A stretch of DNA of 64,000 nt, taken from Nocardioides anomalus (GTDB taxonomy: Bacteria; Actinomycetota; Actinomycetes; Propionibacteriales; Nocardioidaceae). The stretch covers positions 4,774,001 through 4,838,000 of the forward strand of contig NZ_CP049257.1 in assembly GCF_011046535.1 (NCBI RefSeq). The letters are read 5' to 3'. Below are positions 36,222 to 44,771 of the stretch, piece by piece. The notes under the pieces are model-generated. The model did no database searches. It was not told the DNA's origin and saw nothing but the letters and a program-made list of their open reading frames with translations. Made by a program: the position numbers and the translations under genes. The stretch's first letter is position 1. Every line of letters begins with the position of its first letter.

Positions 36222-37099
36222 GCGCGGCGATCGGTCTCGACATCGGGGCCACCAAGACCCTCGGCGTCCGCCTGGACGACGACGGCCGGGTGCTCGAGCA
36301 GGTCCGCGAGCCCACCGAGCCCGGCCCCGAGGGCATCCTGCGCACCGCAGCCCAGGTCGTCACCGACCTCGGCTCCGCGGCCTCGATCGGGCTCGGCATC
36401 CCCGGGCTCGTGGACCCGGAGCGGGGTGCGGTCAAGCACGCGGTCAACCTCGGCGTGGACGGCGAGTGGGTGCCGCTGCGCGCCGAGCTCGAGCAGCGCC
36501 TGGGCGTGTCCGTCGCGGTCGAGAACGACGTCAACGTGGCCACCCTCGGGGCGGTCGCGCTGAGCGGCATCCGCGACCTGGTCTACCTCTCCATCGGCAC
36601 CGGCCTGGCCGCCGGCCTGGTCCTCGACGGCACCCTGCGGCGCGGCGCCACGGGCGCGGCCGGCGAGATCGGGCACGTGCCCATCGACCCGTCCGGCGCG
36701 CTGTGCCAGTGCGGCCAGCGCGGCTGCCTGGAGACGGTGGCCTCCGGTCGCGCCCTGGCCGAGGCCTGGCCCTCCGGCGACGAGCCGCCGGCCCAGGCGC
36801 TGTTCGCCGCGGCCGCCGCCGGAGACGTCAAGGCCATCGCGGTCCGCGACCGGTTCGCCGCCGGCGTGGCCGACGCGGTACGCACCCTGTGCCTGTCGGT
36901 GGACCCGACGACGATCGTGCTCGGTGGCGGCGTGGCGCACCTCGGCGCGCCGCTGGTCGAGGCCGTCGCCGACGCGCTGCGCGCCCAGGCCGCCGCGTCG
37001 CCGTTCCTCACCTCGCTCGACCTGGCCGCGCGGATCCGCGCGGTCCCCGCCGACCAGCCCGTGGCGGCCATCGGGGCGGCCCTGCTCGGTCGGCCCTGA
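36218..37099 (+). CDS. ROK-family sugar kinase (probable N-acetylglucosamine or glucose kinase)
   Basis: A 293-residue ROK kinase. It has the phosphate-binding AIGLDIGATKT start, GLGIPGLVDPE, the catalytic VAVENDVNVATLG, and TGAAGEIGH with the zinc motif CQCGQRGCLE. Unlike the regulator at 30481 it has no DNA-binding domain. It should phosphorylate the GlcNAc released by the GH3 enzyme. The start is fixed by GTGA overlap, and its stop shares one base with the next ATG. No nagA deacetylase gene is visible in the operon. Confidence 0.9.
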   Translation: MSAAIGLDIGATKTLGVRLDDDGRVLEQVREPTEPGPEGILRTAAQVVTDLGSAASIGLGIPGLVDPERGAVKHAVNLGVDGEWVPLRAELEQRLGVSVAVENDVNVATLGAVALSGIRDLVYLSIGTGLAAGLVLDGTLRRGATGAAGEIGHVPIDPSGALCQCGQRGCLETVASGRALAEAWPSGDEPPAQALFAAAAAGDVKAIAVRDRFAAGVADAVRTLCLSVDPTTIVLGGGVAHLGAPLVEAVADALRAQAAASPFLTSLDLAARIRAVPADQPVAAIGAALLGRP

Positions 37100-37879
37100 T
37101 GGAGGTCGTGCCCCTCGGCTCGGCCGCCGAGGTCGCGGCCCTGGCCGCCGACACCGTCGAGGCCCTGGTCCGCGCGCGGCCCGCCTGCGTGCTCGGCCTG
37201 GCCACCGGCTCCTCGCCCGTCCCCCCTGTACGCCGAGCTGGTGGGCCGGCACCGGGCCGGCACCGGTCCGGCCTACGACGCGGTGACGGCGTTCCTGCTC
37301 GACGAGTACGTCGGACTGTCGCCCGGCCACCCGCAGTCCTACCGCGCGACCATCGCCCGCGAGCTCACCGACGACCTCGGCCTGCCCGCCGACCGGGTGC
37401 ACGGCCCGGACCCCGCCGACCCGCAGGCCGCGGGTCCGGCGTACGAGGCGGAGCTGGAGGCCGCGGGCGGCGTCGACCTCCAGGTCCTCGGCATCGGCAG
37501 CGACGGCCACCTGGCCTTCAACGAGCCCGGCTCGTCGCTGGCGTCGCGGACCCGGATCAAGACGCTGACCGAGGAGACCCGCCGCGACAACGCGCGGTTC
37601 TTCGCCGCGGTCGACGAGGTCCCGCGCCACGTGCTGACCCAGGGTCTGGGCACCATCCTGCGCGCGCGCCACCTGCTGCTCATCGCCACCGGGGCCGGCA
37701 AGGCCGAGGCGGTGGCCGCCGCCGTCGAGGGTCCGCTGTCCGCCTCCTGCCCCGCCTCGGTGCTGCAGCTGCACCCGCACGCCACCGTCCTGCTCGACCC
37801 CGACGCGGCGTCGCGGTTGGCGGGCACCGAGCACTACCGCGAGGTGTACGCCGCGAAGCCCGCGTGGCAGGGCCTCTGA
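37099..37879 (+). pseudogene. nagB: Glucosamine-6-phosphate deaminase, interrupted by a +1 frameshift
   Basis: The N-terminus is in one frame (MEVVPLGSAAEVAALAAD...LATGSSP) and the rest continues in another frame (LVGRHRAGTG, then LLDEYVG and the GIGSDGHLAFNEPGSSLASRTR signature) to 37879. The break is at the six-C run 37221-37226; with five Cs the frame reads ATGSSPVPLYAEL without a gap. The conserved substrate and catalytic motifs (LDEYVG, GSDGHLAFNEP) are otherwise intact, and total length fits NagB. The enzyme converts glucosamine-6-phosphate to fructose-6-phosphate and ammonia, completing the operon. A sequencing or assembly error in the homopolymer is at least as likely as real inactivation. 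Confidence 0.9.
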
Positions 37880-37935
37880 GCCGGTCCTGAGGCCGGGTGG
37901 CCAGTCCGCAGGGCGGTCGGTGACGAACAGCCCGC

Positions 37936-38511
37936 ATGGGTCATGCACCGGGTGAGGACGAGCCCGGCGGCGAGCGCGCCCTGGTCGACCGCGCCCGTCG
38001 CGGTGACCCGGACGCGTGGGAGCAGCTCTACCGCCGGGCCTACCCGCGGCTGGTCGCCTACGCGCGGCGCCGGCTGGTCACCGAGGAGCAGGCGGAGGAG
38101 GCGGTGAGCGAGACGATGGTGCGGGCCATGGACGCGATCGGTCGCTACCGCCCCGGTGCGGCGGGGCTGCAGGGCTGGCTGTTCGGCATCGCGCGCAACG
38201 TGGTGCTCGAGCGCTACCGGTCCGGGTCCCGGCTGCGGGCGACCGACCCGGCCGCCCTGGCCGCGCGGGCGGCGCCGACCCACCCCGGACCTGAGCACGC
38301 GGTGCTCGACGCCGAGGAGCGCGTGCTGCTGCGCCAGGCCTTCGACCGGCTCTCGCCGCAGGACCAGGAGCTGCTGGAGCTGCGGGTGGTGGCCGGTCTC
38401 GACGCCGAGCAGGTGGGGGCCCTGACCGGCAAGCGGGCGGGCGCGGTCCGGATGGCACAGTCACGGGCGTTGGCGCGGCTGCGGGCGGAGCTGGAGGGGC
38501 TGAGCGCATGA
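37936..38511 (+). CDS. ECF RNA polymerase sigma factor
   Basis: A 191-residue group 4 sigma factor. Region 2 is WEQLYRRAYPRLVAYARRRLV...AEEAVSETMVRAMDAIGRY, followed by GLQGWLFGIARNVVLERYR. Region 4 is RLSPQDQELLELRVVAGLDAEQVGALTGKRAGAVRMAQSRAL. The stop overlaps the next gene's start as ATGA. That gene encodes a single-pass protein with a small outer domain, so the pair is a probable sigma/anti-sigma switch. It is separated from nagB by a 56-base gap. Confidence 0.9.
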   Translation: MGHAPGEDEPGGERALVDRARRGDPDAWEQLYRRAYPRLVAYARRRLVTEEQAEEAVSETMVRAMDAIGRYRPGAAGLQGWLFGIARNVVLERYRSGSRLRATDPAALAARAAPTHPGPEHAVLDAEERVLLRQAFDRLSPQDQELLELRVVAGLDAEQVGALTGKRAGAVRMAQSRALARLRAELEGLSA

Positions 38512-39038
38512 ACGACGACGAGGGGCTCCTGCGCGAGCTCGGCGAGGCGCTGGGCCACGAGCCCGGGGCGCAGCCGTCGCCCGAGCGGGTCGCCGCCGTG
38601 CGCGCGCAGGCCGCGCGCGCGGGGAGGGGTGCCGGACGGCGCCGGTTCCTGCTCGGCGGCGGGGTGGCGGCCAGCGTGGCCGGGATCGCCGGCGTCGCGG
38701 GCTACTGGCTGGCCGAGCGCGAGGACCAGCCGGTCGCGGCGCCGATGGAGCAGATCGTGTTCACCGGCGAGGGGGACGTCACCGCGTCGGGGCTCGTCCA
38801 CCACGCGTGGGGCACCGAGCTGGTGCTCGACGTCGGCGGCCTGCGGCCCGGCACGGCGTACGACGTGGTCTTCGGCACCACCGACGGCGACGTCGGGGCC
38901 GGGTCCCTGCGCGCCGTGCCGGACGTGGTCATGCGTTGCCGGTTCGAGGCCGCGCCGCTGCGCGCGGACGTCCACACCATCGAGCTGCGCGACCCCGACG
39001 GCAGGCCGGTGCTGCGCTCCGACCTGCCGTCGATCTGA
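38508..39038 (+). CDS. Probable membrane anti-sigma factor
   Basis: A 176-residue single-pass protein. A short cytoplasmic part (~1-45) with MNDDEGLLRELGEAL is followed by a helix (FLLGGGVAASVAGIAGVAGYWL) and a ~100-residue outer domain with beta-rich character (FTGEGDVTASGLVHHAWGTELVLDVGGL). The arrangement, translational coupling to the sigma gene and size match anti-sigma factors, but the usual zinc-binding HxxxCxxC is absent. Signal and fold are not recognised. Confidence 0.7.
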   Translation: MNDDEGLLRELGEALGHEPGAQPSPERVAAVRAQAARAGRGAGRRRFLLGGGVAASVAGIAGVAGYWLAEREDQPVAAPMEQIVFTGEGDVTASGLVHHAWGTELVLDVGGLRPGTAYDVVFGTTDGDVGAGSLRAVPDVVMRCRFEAAPLRADVHTIELRDPDGRPVLRSDLPSI

Positions 39039-39050
39039 GTCAGGCCCAGG

Positions 39051-39719
39051 TCAGCTGGTGCGGTCGCTGGAGTCGCCGACGATGACGACGTAGAAGCGCT
39101 TGCGGGTGTCGGTGCCGGTGAACGAGCCGTTGCTCAGCCGGGGGCTGACCACGAACACGTTGTTCACAGCGGCTCCCGGAGGCGCGCAGGCCGTGATCGG
39201 CGTCCCGCACTGGCTGACCGAGATCTCGCCGGAGAACTCCGGGTTGCTGTCGTCGCCCGGGGCCCGGCCGCTCGTGATGGCGTCGGTGTTCTGGTCGACG
39301 GTGTTCTGCAGCACCACGGTGGCGGTGATCGCGTTGTTGGCCAGCGGCTCGCCGGCGTTGATGTAGACGTTGCCGTTGGCCCGCAGGCTGTTGTCCGCCG
39401 GCGGCGTGAGCGTGTTGGGCAGCGTCGGGTAGGCCGCGACGACGGAGAAGCCGCCGGACTGCGCCTCGATCTGGCCCTGGGCGTTGACCAGCGCCCAGCG
39501 GCTGCCGGTCGGCAGCACGCCGGGCTTGAGGTCCTTGGCCTTGACGGTGCCGTTGGCGATGTCGCGCGACTGGATCGTCTGGTTCTTGATCTTCGCGCTG
39601 GTGACCGTCCCGTTCTTCAGCTGGCTGCCGTTGATCTGCGCGGCGGCGTACGACGTCCCGCCGAGCGCGACGAGCAGCGCGGCGCTGGAGACGAGGACAG
39701 CGGGGCTGGGCTTTCTCAT
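39051..39719 (-). CDS. Exported protein with N-G-T-V repeat region
   Basis: A 222-residue protein with a signal peptide (MRKPSPAVLVSSAALLVALGGTSYAA). The next ~45 residues hold repeated hydrophobic/Lys/Asn-Gly units (GSQLKNGTVTSAKIKNQTI...DIANGTVKAKDLKPG), a motif common in uncharacterised secreted actinobacterial proteins. The C-terminal ~150 residues form a single domain with two cysteines (VSQCGTPITACAPPG). Function unknown. The protein at 50731 has the same repeat type followed by a collagen-like stretch. Confidence 0.8.
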   Translation of the reverse strand: MRKPSPAVLVSSAALLVALGGTSYAAAQINGSQLKNGTVTSAKIKNQTIQSRDIANGTVKAKDLKPGVLPTGSRWALVNAQGQIEAQSGGFSVVAAYPTLPNTLTPPADNSLRANGNVYINAGEPLANNAITATVVLQNTVDQNTDAITSGRAPGDDSNPEFSGEISVSQCGTPITACAPPGAAVNNVFVVSPRLSNGSFTGTDTRKRFYVVIVGDSSDRTS

Positions 39720-39730
39720 GGGTGACCCTT

Positions 39731-39749
39731 CGTCGGGTGCGGACCGACG
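39731..39749. repeat. Short inverted repeat upstream of the exported protein
   Basis: CGTCGG (39731-39736) and CCGACG (39744-39749) form a 6-bp stem with a 7-base loop in the 5' leader of the minus-strand exported-protein gene. It may be structural only; no regulator is assigned. Confidence 0.25.
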
Positions 39750-39816
39750 GCCCGCATCACCCCCTGCATGAGCGCCGACCCCGCCGTGTCACACCCCCGT
39801 CGTCCGGCCGGTGCGC

Positions 39817-40947
39817 TCAGGCGAGCGCGAGGGTGAGGGCCAGCACGGTGTCGGGGTCCTCCAGGCGGTCGCCGTACAGGTCGCGCAGCTGGCCCATCCG
39901 GTAGCGCACGGTCTGCGGGTGCACGAACAGCGCCTTGGCCACGTCGTCGCGGCGGCCCTGGTGGAGCAGCCAGGCGCGCAGGGTGTCGGCCAGCTTGTCC
40001 CGGGCGCTGGGCTTGAGGGCGTCCAGGGGCGCGAGGGCCTGGGCGCGCAGGTCGGCCAGGGCGTCCTCGTCGGCGTGCAGCACCAGGTGGGGGAGCGCGG
40101 ACTCGGTGTCGCGCTCGACGCCGAGGGCGCGGGCGCGCACGGCCCGGTCCACCGAGCGGCGCACCTCGCGCCAGGCGACGGTGGGTCCGGCCAGGGCGTC
40201 GTGGTCGCGCAGGGTGCGCAGCAGCCCGCTCCGGCGCACGTCGGGCACCAGCAGCAGCCCGTCGCCGTCCGCCTCGGGCACCTGCAGCGTCTCGCGCGGC
40301 AGGCCGACCACCACCGCCCTGACCGTCTCGGTGGGCGCCAGCACGGCGGTGAGGGTGCGCGGCTCGGGCCAGCCGGCGCGCTCGGCGGCGTGGGTGAGCT
40401 CGTCGGCGGACGCACCCTCCAGGAGCAGCTCGGCCAGCCGGTCCAGCAGCCGCTGCCGCACGCGGCCGGTGGTCTCGGTCTCCTCGCTGTGCCCTGCGAC
40501 CGCGGCCGCGGACTGCTCGTCGATGTAGGCGAAGACCAGCTGGGCGAAGTCGGCCAGCACGTCGGCGCCGAGCCCGTGGCGCACCCCGGTCGAGGACAGC
40601 TCGCGCCAGGCCACCCGCGCACCGATGCGGTACGCCGCGAGCAGGGCGTCGGTCGAGCGGCCGCTGCGGGCCTCGCCGCGGCCGAGCTGGTAGGACCCCT
40701 CGGTGGCCAGCGCGGTGGTGCGCTGGTCACTGGCCTTGCTGCGCCCCGCCAGGGTCAGGAAGCCGCCCAGCGCGAGGCGCACGGCGTTGCTGATGGTCTG
40801 GCCCATCGGCCCGCTGAAGGCGTCGCGGTAGGCCGGGACCTCCTGCACGATGGCCGAGACGATGTCGTCGGCCAGGTGCGGCAGCTGTGACCGCATCTCC
40901 TTGACGGCGGCGGGTGACAGCGTCACCCGGTGGTCGGTAGCACCCAT
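39817..40947 (-). CDS. PucR-type helix-turn-helix transcriptional regulator
   Basis: A 376-residue regulator. The C-terminal HTH_30 domain reads LRAWLLHQGRRDDVAKALFVHPQTVRYRMGQLRDLYG. The N-terminal ~150 residues are helical and form a sensor region of unknown ligand. It is transcribed divergently from the reductase/ferredoxin and desaturase genes, and a TTTGT...ACAAA inverted repeat lies between them. It probably controls the desaturase module. ATG 40947 has GGGGAC eight bases upstream and is preferred over the longer start at 40992. Confidence 0.88.
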   Translation of the reverse strand: MGATDHRVTLSPAAVKEMRSQLPHLADDIVSAIVQEVPAYRDAFSGPMGQTISNAVRLALGGFLTLAGRSKASDQRTTALATEGSYQLGRGEARSGRSTDALLAAYRIGARVAWRELSSTGVRHGLGADVLADFAQLVFAYIDEQSAAAVAGHSEETETTGRVRQRLLDRLAELLLEGASADELTHAAERAGWPEPRTLTAVLAPTETVRAVVVGLPRETLQVPEADGDGLLLVPDVRRSGLLRTLRDHDALAGPTVAWREVRRSVDRAVRARALGVERDTESALPHLVLHADEDALADLRAQALAPLDALKPSARDKLADTLRAWLLHQGRRDDVAKALFVHPQTVRYRMGQLRDLYGDRLEDPDTVLALTLALA

Positions 40948-40949
40948 GT

Positions 40950-40968
40950 TTTGTCCCCGGCGAACAAA
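40950..40968. promoter_or_regulatory. Candidate operator between the PucR regulator and reductase genes
   Basis: TTTGT (40950-40954) and ACAAA (40964-40968) flank nine bases in the 86-base divergent region. The repeat touches the PucR leader, which suggests autoregulation and control of the reductase gene. The arms are short, so support is moderate. Confidence 0.4.
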
Positions 40969-41033
40969 TGTGACGTGGTCGTTCACGTGCACTGGTCATG
41001 AATGCTGGCACAGGACACAACACACTGGAACCC

Positions 41034-42162
41034 ATGGCGTCCTACTCAGCCTCCGGCCCGACCCGCGGCCCCGCCGTGGGCGGATCGCTGCGCAACGCCG
41101 TGCGCCGGGTGGCCGAGGCCGCGGTGACGCCGCTGGAGATCAGCGACGTCCTCGACGTCTTCCACCCGCTGCGCCGGGGTCGGCACGCCCTCCAGGGCCG
41201 CATCGTGTCGGTCACGCCCGAGACCGCCGAGTCCGCCACCATCCTGGTCAAGCCGGGTCGCGACTGGGCCGGCCACGTGCCGGGGCAGTACGTCCGCGTC
41301 GGGGTCGACGTCGACGGCGTCCGCCTGTGGCGCACCTACTCGCTCACCCACGGTCCGCGCGGTGACCGGTTCCTCAGCTTCACGGTCAAGGCCATCCCGG
41401 GCGGGGTCGTCAGCCAGCACCTCGTGCACCGCGCCCGCCCCGGCCAGTGGCTCCAGCTCGAGCAGGCCGAGGGCGAGTTCGTCCTCCCCGTGCCGCTGCC
41501 GCCCAAACTGTTGCTGGTCACCGCCGGCTCCGGCATCACGCCGGTGATCGGGATGCTGCGCAACCTGTACTCCCGGCGCGTCCCGCAGGCCACCGACATC
41601 GTGCTGGTCGCCGTCAACCAGACCGAGCACTCCGCGATCTTCCGCGACGAGCTGCGTGCTCACGCCCGCGACGGCCACCTGCGCCTGGTCGAGCGGTACG
41701 ACGACCGCGACGGCCTCCTCGACGTGGCCACCCTGCCCGGCCTCGTGCCCGACGTGGCCGAGCGGCTGACCTACGCCTGCGGCCCGGCCGGCCTGCTCGA
41801 CGCCCTCGAGGCGCACCACACCGGGCTCGGGCTGCCGCTGACCACCGAGCGGTTCCGCCCGGTGCTCGTCGAGCCCGGCGAGGGGGGGCACCGTCACCTT
41901 CGCCTCCGGCCTGGAGGTCGAGGCCGACGGCGCGACCCCGATCCTCGACGCCGCCGAGGCCGCCGGCGTCCTCATGCCCAGCGGGTGCCGGATGGGCATC
42001 TGCATGGGCTGCGTCGTGCCCATGACGTCCGGTGCCGTGCGCGACCTGCGCAACGGCGCCGTCACCACTGCTGTCCCCGGCGAGACCGGCCGCGACGGCG
42101 TACCGATCCAGACCTGCATCAGCGCTGCTGCCGGTGCCTGCGAGATCAGGGAGACCCGATGA
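41034..42162 (+). pseudogene. FAD/NAD-binding reductase fused to [2Fe-2S] ferredoxin, with a +1 frameshift
   Basis: Residues ~45-280 are a ferredoxin-NADP+ reductase module (PGQYVRVGVDVDGVRLWRTYSL for FAD; LLLVTAGSGITPVIGMLRNLY for NAD(P)). A plant-type [2Fe-2S] domain follows in another frame: [14 protein letters not shown] supplies C-x4-C-x2-C and QTCIS supplies the fourth Cys, ending at 42162. The switch occurs at the seven-G run 41882-41888; six Gs would give an unbroken [13 protein letters not shown]. It is the electron donor partner of the adjacent desaturase, as for the Rv3230c/DesA3 pair. It may be a consensus error. The start overlaps the regulatory region; ATG 41034 is preferred to 40998. 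Confidence 0.88.
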
Positions 42163-43388
42163 CCACCATCACCAAGAAGCCCGAGAGCCCGATCGCCCAC
42201 CTCACCCCCGAGGACATCGAGCAGATCGGCATCGAGCTCGACACCATCCGCCAGGACGTCCTCGACGACCGCGGCGAGCGCGACGCGGCGTACATCCGTC
42301 GGGTCATCGCCGTCCAGCGCCGCCTCGAGCTCGGCTCGCGCGCGGTGCTGCTCGGCTCGGCGCTGCCGCCGCTGTTCGTGCTCGGCACGGTCGGGCTGTC
42401 GATCTCCAAGATCCTCGAGAACATGGAGATCGGCCACAACGTCCTGCACGGGCAGTGGGACTGGATGCGCGACCCCAAGATCCACTCCACGACGTGGGAG
42501 TGGGACATGGCCACGCCCGCCAAGCAGTGGCAGCACTCGCACAACCAGGTGCACCACACCTACACGAACATCGTCGGCCAGGACAACGACCTCGGCTACG
42601 GCATCATGCGCGTCGACGAGGACCAGCGCTGGCACCCGGCGTACCTCGCCCAGCCGTTCTGGAACTTCCTCAACGCCTGCTTCTTCGAGTACGGCATCGC
42701 GGCCTACGACCTCCAGCTCGGCCGCAACCTGCGCATCCCCAAGGACCGCCGCCCGGAGTCCTTCGAGGCCGAGGTGAGCCAGGTCCTGAAGAAGATCCGC
42801 AACCAGGCCACCAAGGACTACGTGGTCAACCCGGCCATCGCGCTGCCGTTCGGCGGCTTCCTGCCCACGCTGGCCGCGAACGCGATCGCCAACGTCGTGC
42901 GCAACCTGTGGTCGCACTCGGTGATCATGTGCGGGCACTTCCCCGAGGGCGTCGAGACCTTCGAGAAGAACGCGATCCCCGAGGACGAGACCCGCGGCGA
43001 GTGGTACCTGCGCCAGATGCTCGGCTCGGCCAACATCTCCGGCTCGGCCTTCCTGCACCTGATGAGCGGCAACCTCAGCCACCAGATCGAGCACCACCTG
43101 TTCCCGGACCTGCCGTCGAACCGGTACGCCGAGATCGCGCCCAAGGTCCGCGCGCTGTTCGAGAAGTACGACCTCACCTACTGCAGCCGCCCGATGCCGC
43201 AGCAGGTCTACTCCGCCTGGCACAAGGTGGTCCGGCTCTCGCTGCCCAACGGCTGGCTGGCCACGACCAACCGCAAGAACGTCGGCTCGCAGCTCAAGCT
43301 GCTGTGGGGCATGACCGCCAAGGGCCCCAAGGTGCGCCGCGCCGCGCAGGCCCGGCTCAACCAGCAGCTGCGTCGGCGTACTGCCTGA
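42159..43388 (+). CDS. Membrane fatty-acid desaturase (DesA3-like)
   Basis: A 409-residue membrane-bound di-iron desaturase. The three histidine boxes are intact: [19 protein letters not shown] and [12 protein letters not shown]. Two hydrophobic hairpins flank them. It should introduce a double bond into a fatty acyl chain (stearoyl in mycobacterial DesA3), receiving electrons from the reductase-ferredoxin protein encoded directly upstream. The start overlaps that gene's stop as ATGA. The 3' end overlaps the convergent GH6 gene by 32 bases. Confidence 0.93.
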   Translation: MTTITKKPESPIAHLTPEDIEQIGIELDTIRQDVLDDRGERDAAYIRRVIAVQRRLELGSRAVLLGSALPPLFVLGTVGLSISKILENMEIGHNVLHGQWDWMRDPKIHSTTWEWDMATPAKQWQHSHNQVHHTYTNIVGQDNDLGYGIMRVDEDQRWHPAYLAQPFWNFLNACFFEYGIAAYDLQLGRNLRIPKDRRPESFEAEVSQVLKKIRNQATKDYVVNPAIALPFGGFLPTLAANAIANVVRNLWSHSVIMCGHFPEGVETFEKNAIPEDETRGEWYLRQMLGSANISGSAFLHLMSGNLSHQIEHHLFPDLPSNRYAEIAPKVRALFEKYDLTYCSRPMPQQVYSAWHKVVRLSLPNGWLATTNRKNVGSQLKLLWGMTAKGPKVRRAAQARLNQQLRRRTA

Positions 43389-44688
43389 AGGGCCAGGTCC
43401 GCACCAGCTGCAGGGCTCGCTGCAGGTCGAACGGGTCGGCCTGCATGAACAGCCACGGCCGGCCGATCCACATGAAGGCGTCGCAGTAGAGCGCGGCGTC
43501 GCGGCCGTTCTGCTCCGACATGCCCCAGGCCGGGTCGGAGACGTGCGTGGTCGGCGGGATCCCGAGCGTCACGCAGGTGGTGTCGTCGACCGAGCGGCAC
43601 AGGTCGGCGTTGTCGAAGTGGCCCCTGCCGTCGTAGTCACCGCCCGCGAACGGCCGGCCGTTGGACGAGGTGTTGACCACGAAGTGCTTGTCCTCGATCC
43701 CGCGCTCGGCCAGCGCCCGCACCACCTCGGCCCCGAACGCGACCTCGCGCTCGGTGGAGTTGTAGTGGGTGTTGTTCATCGAGAAGCCCCGGACGTACTC
43801 CACCCCGGCCGGGACGAGCAGCCGGAGCGCCTCGTCCACGTCGCCGTTGAGCCAGTCCTCGGCGCCCGCGTCGATGTACACCGCGGCGTTCGGCAGTGCG
43901 CCGAGCCGCTGCGCGGAGTAGCGGATCAGGTCGCTGTAGACGCCTGAGCCGCCCGGCGCGCACAGCGCGAACGGCCCGTCGGCCTGGAGCGTGATCGCCA
44001 CGTGCGCGTCGCCGATGCCGCGGGCCAGCGCGTCGGTCCACGCGCGGTAGCCCGCCTGCTGCGCCGGGCCCGGCAGCGACCCGCAGGCCGCGTGCTCCCA
44101 CGGCTCCATCCGGAAGGTCGCCAGCTGCACCAGCTTGTCCGGGTCGCCGTCCTGTGCGTTGGCGATGTAGCCGCGGACCTTCTCCTCGATCTCCCCGTCC
44201 GGGATCCACCCACCGAACCACTTCGACCGCGGCTGCAGCACGATCTGGCCCAGCAGCGCGCGGGTCTCGCCCGACGAGCGCTCGTACGGCGCCCACGCCT
44301 GGTCGCCGTCGCCGTAGTAGTTGCCCCACGGCCGCCCGGCCAGGGGGTTGGCCCGCCGAGCGGCGAAGACCTCGCGGCGGGCCTCACGCTCGGCCTTCTT
44401 GCGGGCCTTCTTCGCGGCCTGCTCGGCCTGGCGCTGGGCCTCCACGCGGGCGGCCTGCTTCGCGGCCTTGCGCGCGGCGCGTTGCGCGGCGGGGTCGGGT
44501 GTGGGGGTCAGAGTCGTCGTCGGAGTCGTCGTCGGAGTCGTCGTCGGGGCGCTCGGGGCGGCGCTGGCGCTCGGCGCGGCCGGCTCGGCCGTCGGCGCCG
44601 CGGGGTCGGAGCAGCCCGCCCCGAGTGAGCCCACCAGGAGGGCGGCGGCCGCGGCGGCGCGGAGCGCAGGTCGGCGGAGGGGGCTCAT
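43357..44688 (-). CDS. Glycoside hydrolase family 6-like protein, lipoprotein
   Basis: A 443-residue secreted protein. The signal peptide ends with lipobox GAGC (Cys26). A Thr/Pro linker and a highly charged helical segment (~72-115, many Arg/Ala/Lys) precede the GH6-like domain (~118-443). Similar elements are [10 protein letters not shown] and [25 protein letters not shown]. The usual RDC acid site is here EHAACG, with Ala in place of Asp, and LEPD reads LQAD. Binding or a changed activity is possible. ATG 44688 begins the signal peptide; ATG 44697 adds three residues. It overlaps the desaturase gene tail to tail. Confidence 0.8.
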   Translation of the reverse strand: MSPLRRPALRAAAAAALLVGSLGAGCSDPAAPTAEPAAPSASAAPSAPTTTPTTTPTTTLTPTPDPAAQRAARKAAKQAARVEAQRQAEQAAKKARKKAEREARREVFAARRANPLAGRPWGNYYGDGDQAWAPYERSSGETRALLGQIVLQPRSKWFGGWIPDGEIEEKVRGYIANAQDGDPDKLVQLATFRMEPWEHAACGSLPGPAQQAGYRAWTDALARGIGDAHVAITLQADGPFALCAPGGSGVYSDLIRYSAQRLGALPNAAVYIDAGAEDWLNGDVDEALRLLVPAGVEYVRGFSMNNTHYNSTEREVAFGAEVVRALAERGIEDKHFVVNTSSNGRPFAGGDYDGRGHFDNADLCRSVDDTTCVTLGIPPTTHVSDPAWGMSEQNGRDAALYCDAFMWIGRPWLFMQADPFDLQRALQLVRTWPFRQYADAAAG

Positions 44689-44771
44689 CCCGTCCATCTT
44701 GCGCGCCGCTGGTCCGCACCACCAAGCCCACGTCCGGCTGCCGACCCGGCCAGCCCGTGCCACACTCCCGC

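Noticed and set aside
36466..37890. Single long frame covering the ROK kinase end and nagB start
   Set aside because: It is the shifted continuation of the nagB N-terminal frame plus antisense-like sequence; the true genes are separate and overlap by one base.
39731..39749. Hairpin as riboswitch for the exported protein gene
   Set aside because: Only a 6-bp stem, with no conserved aptamer elements.
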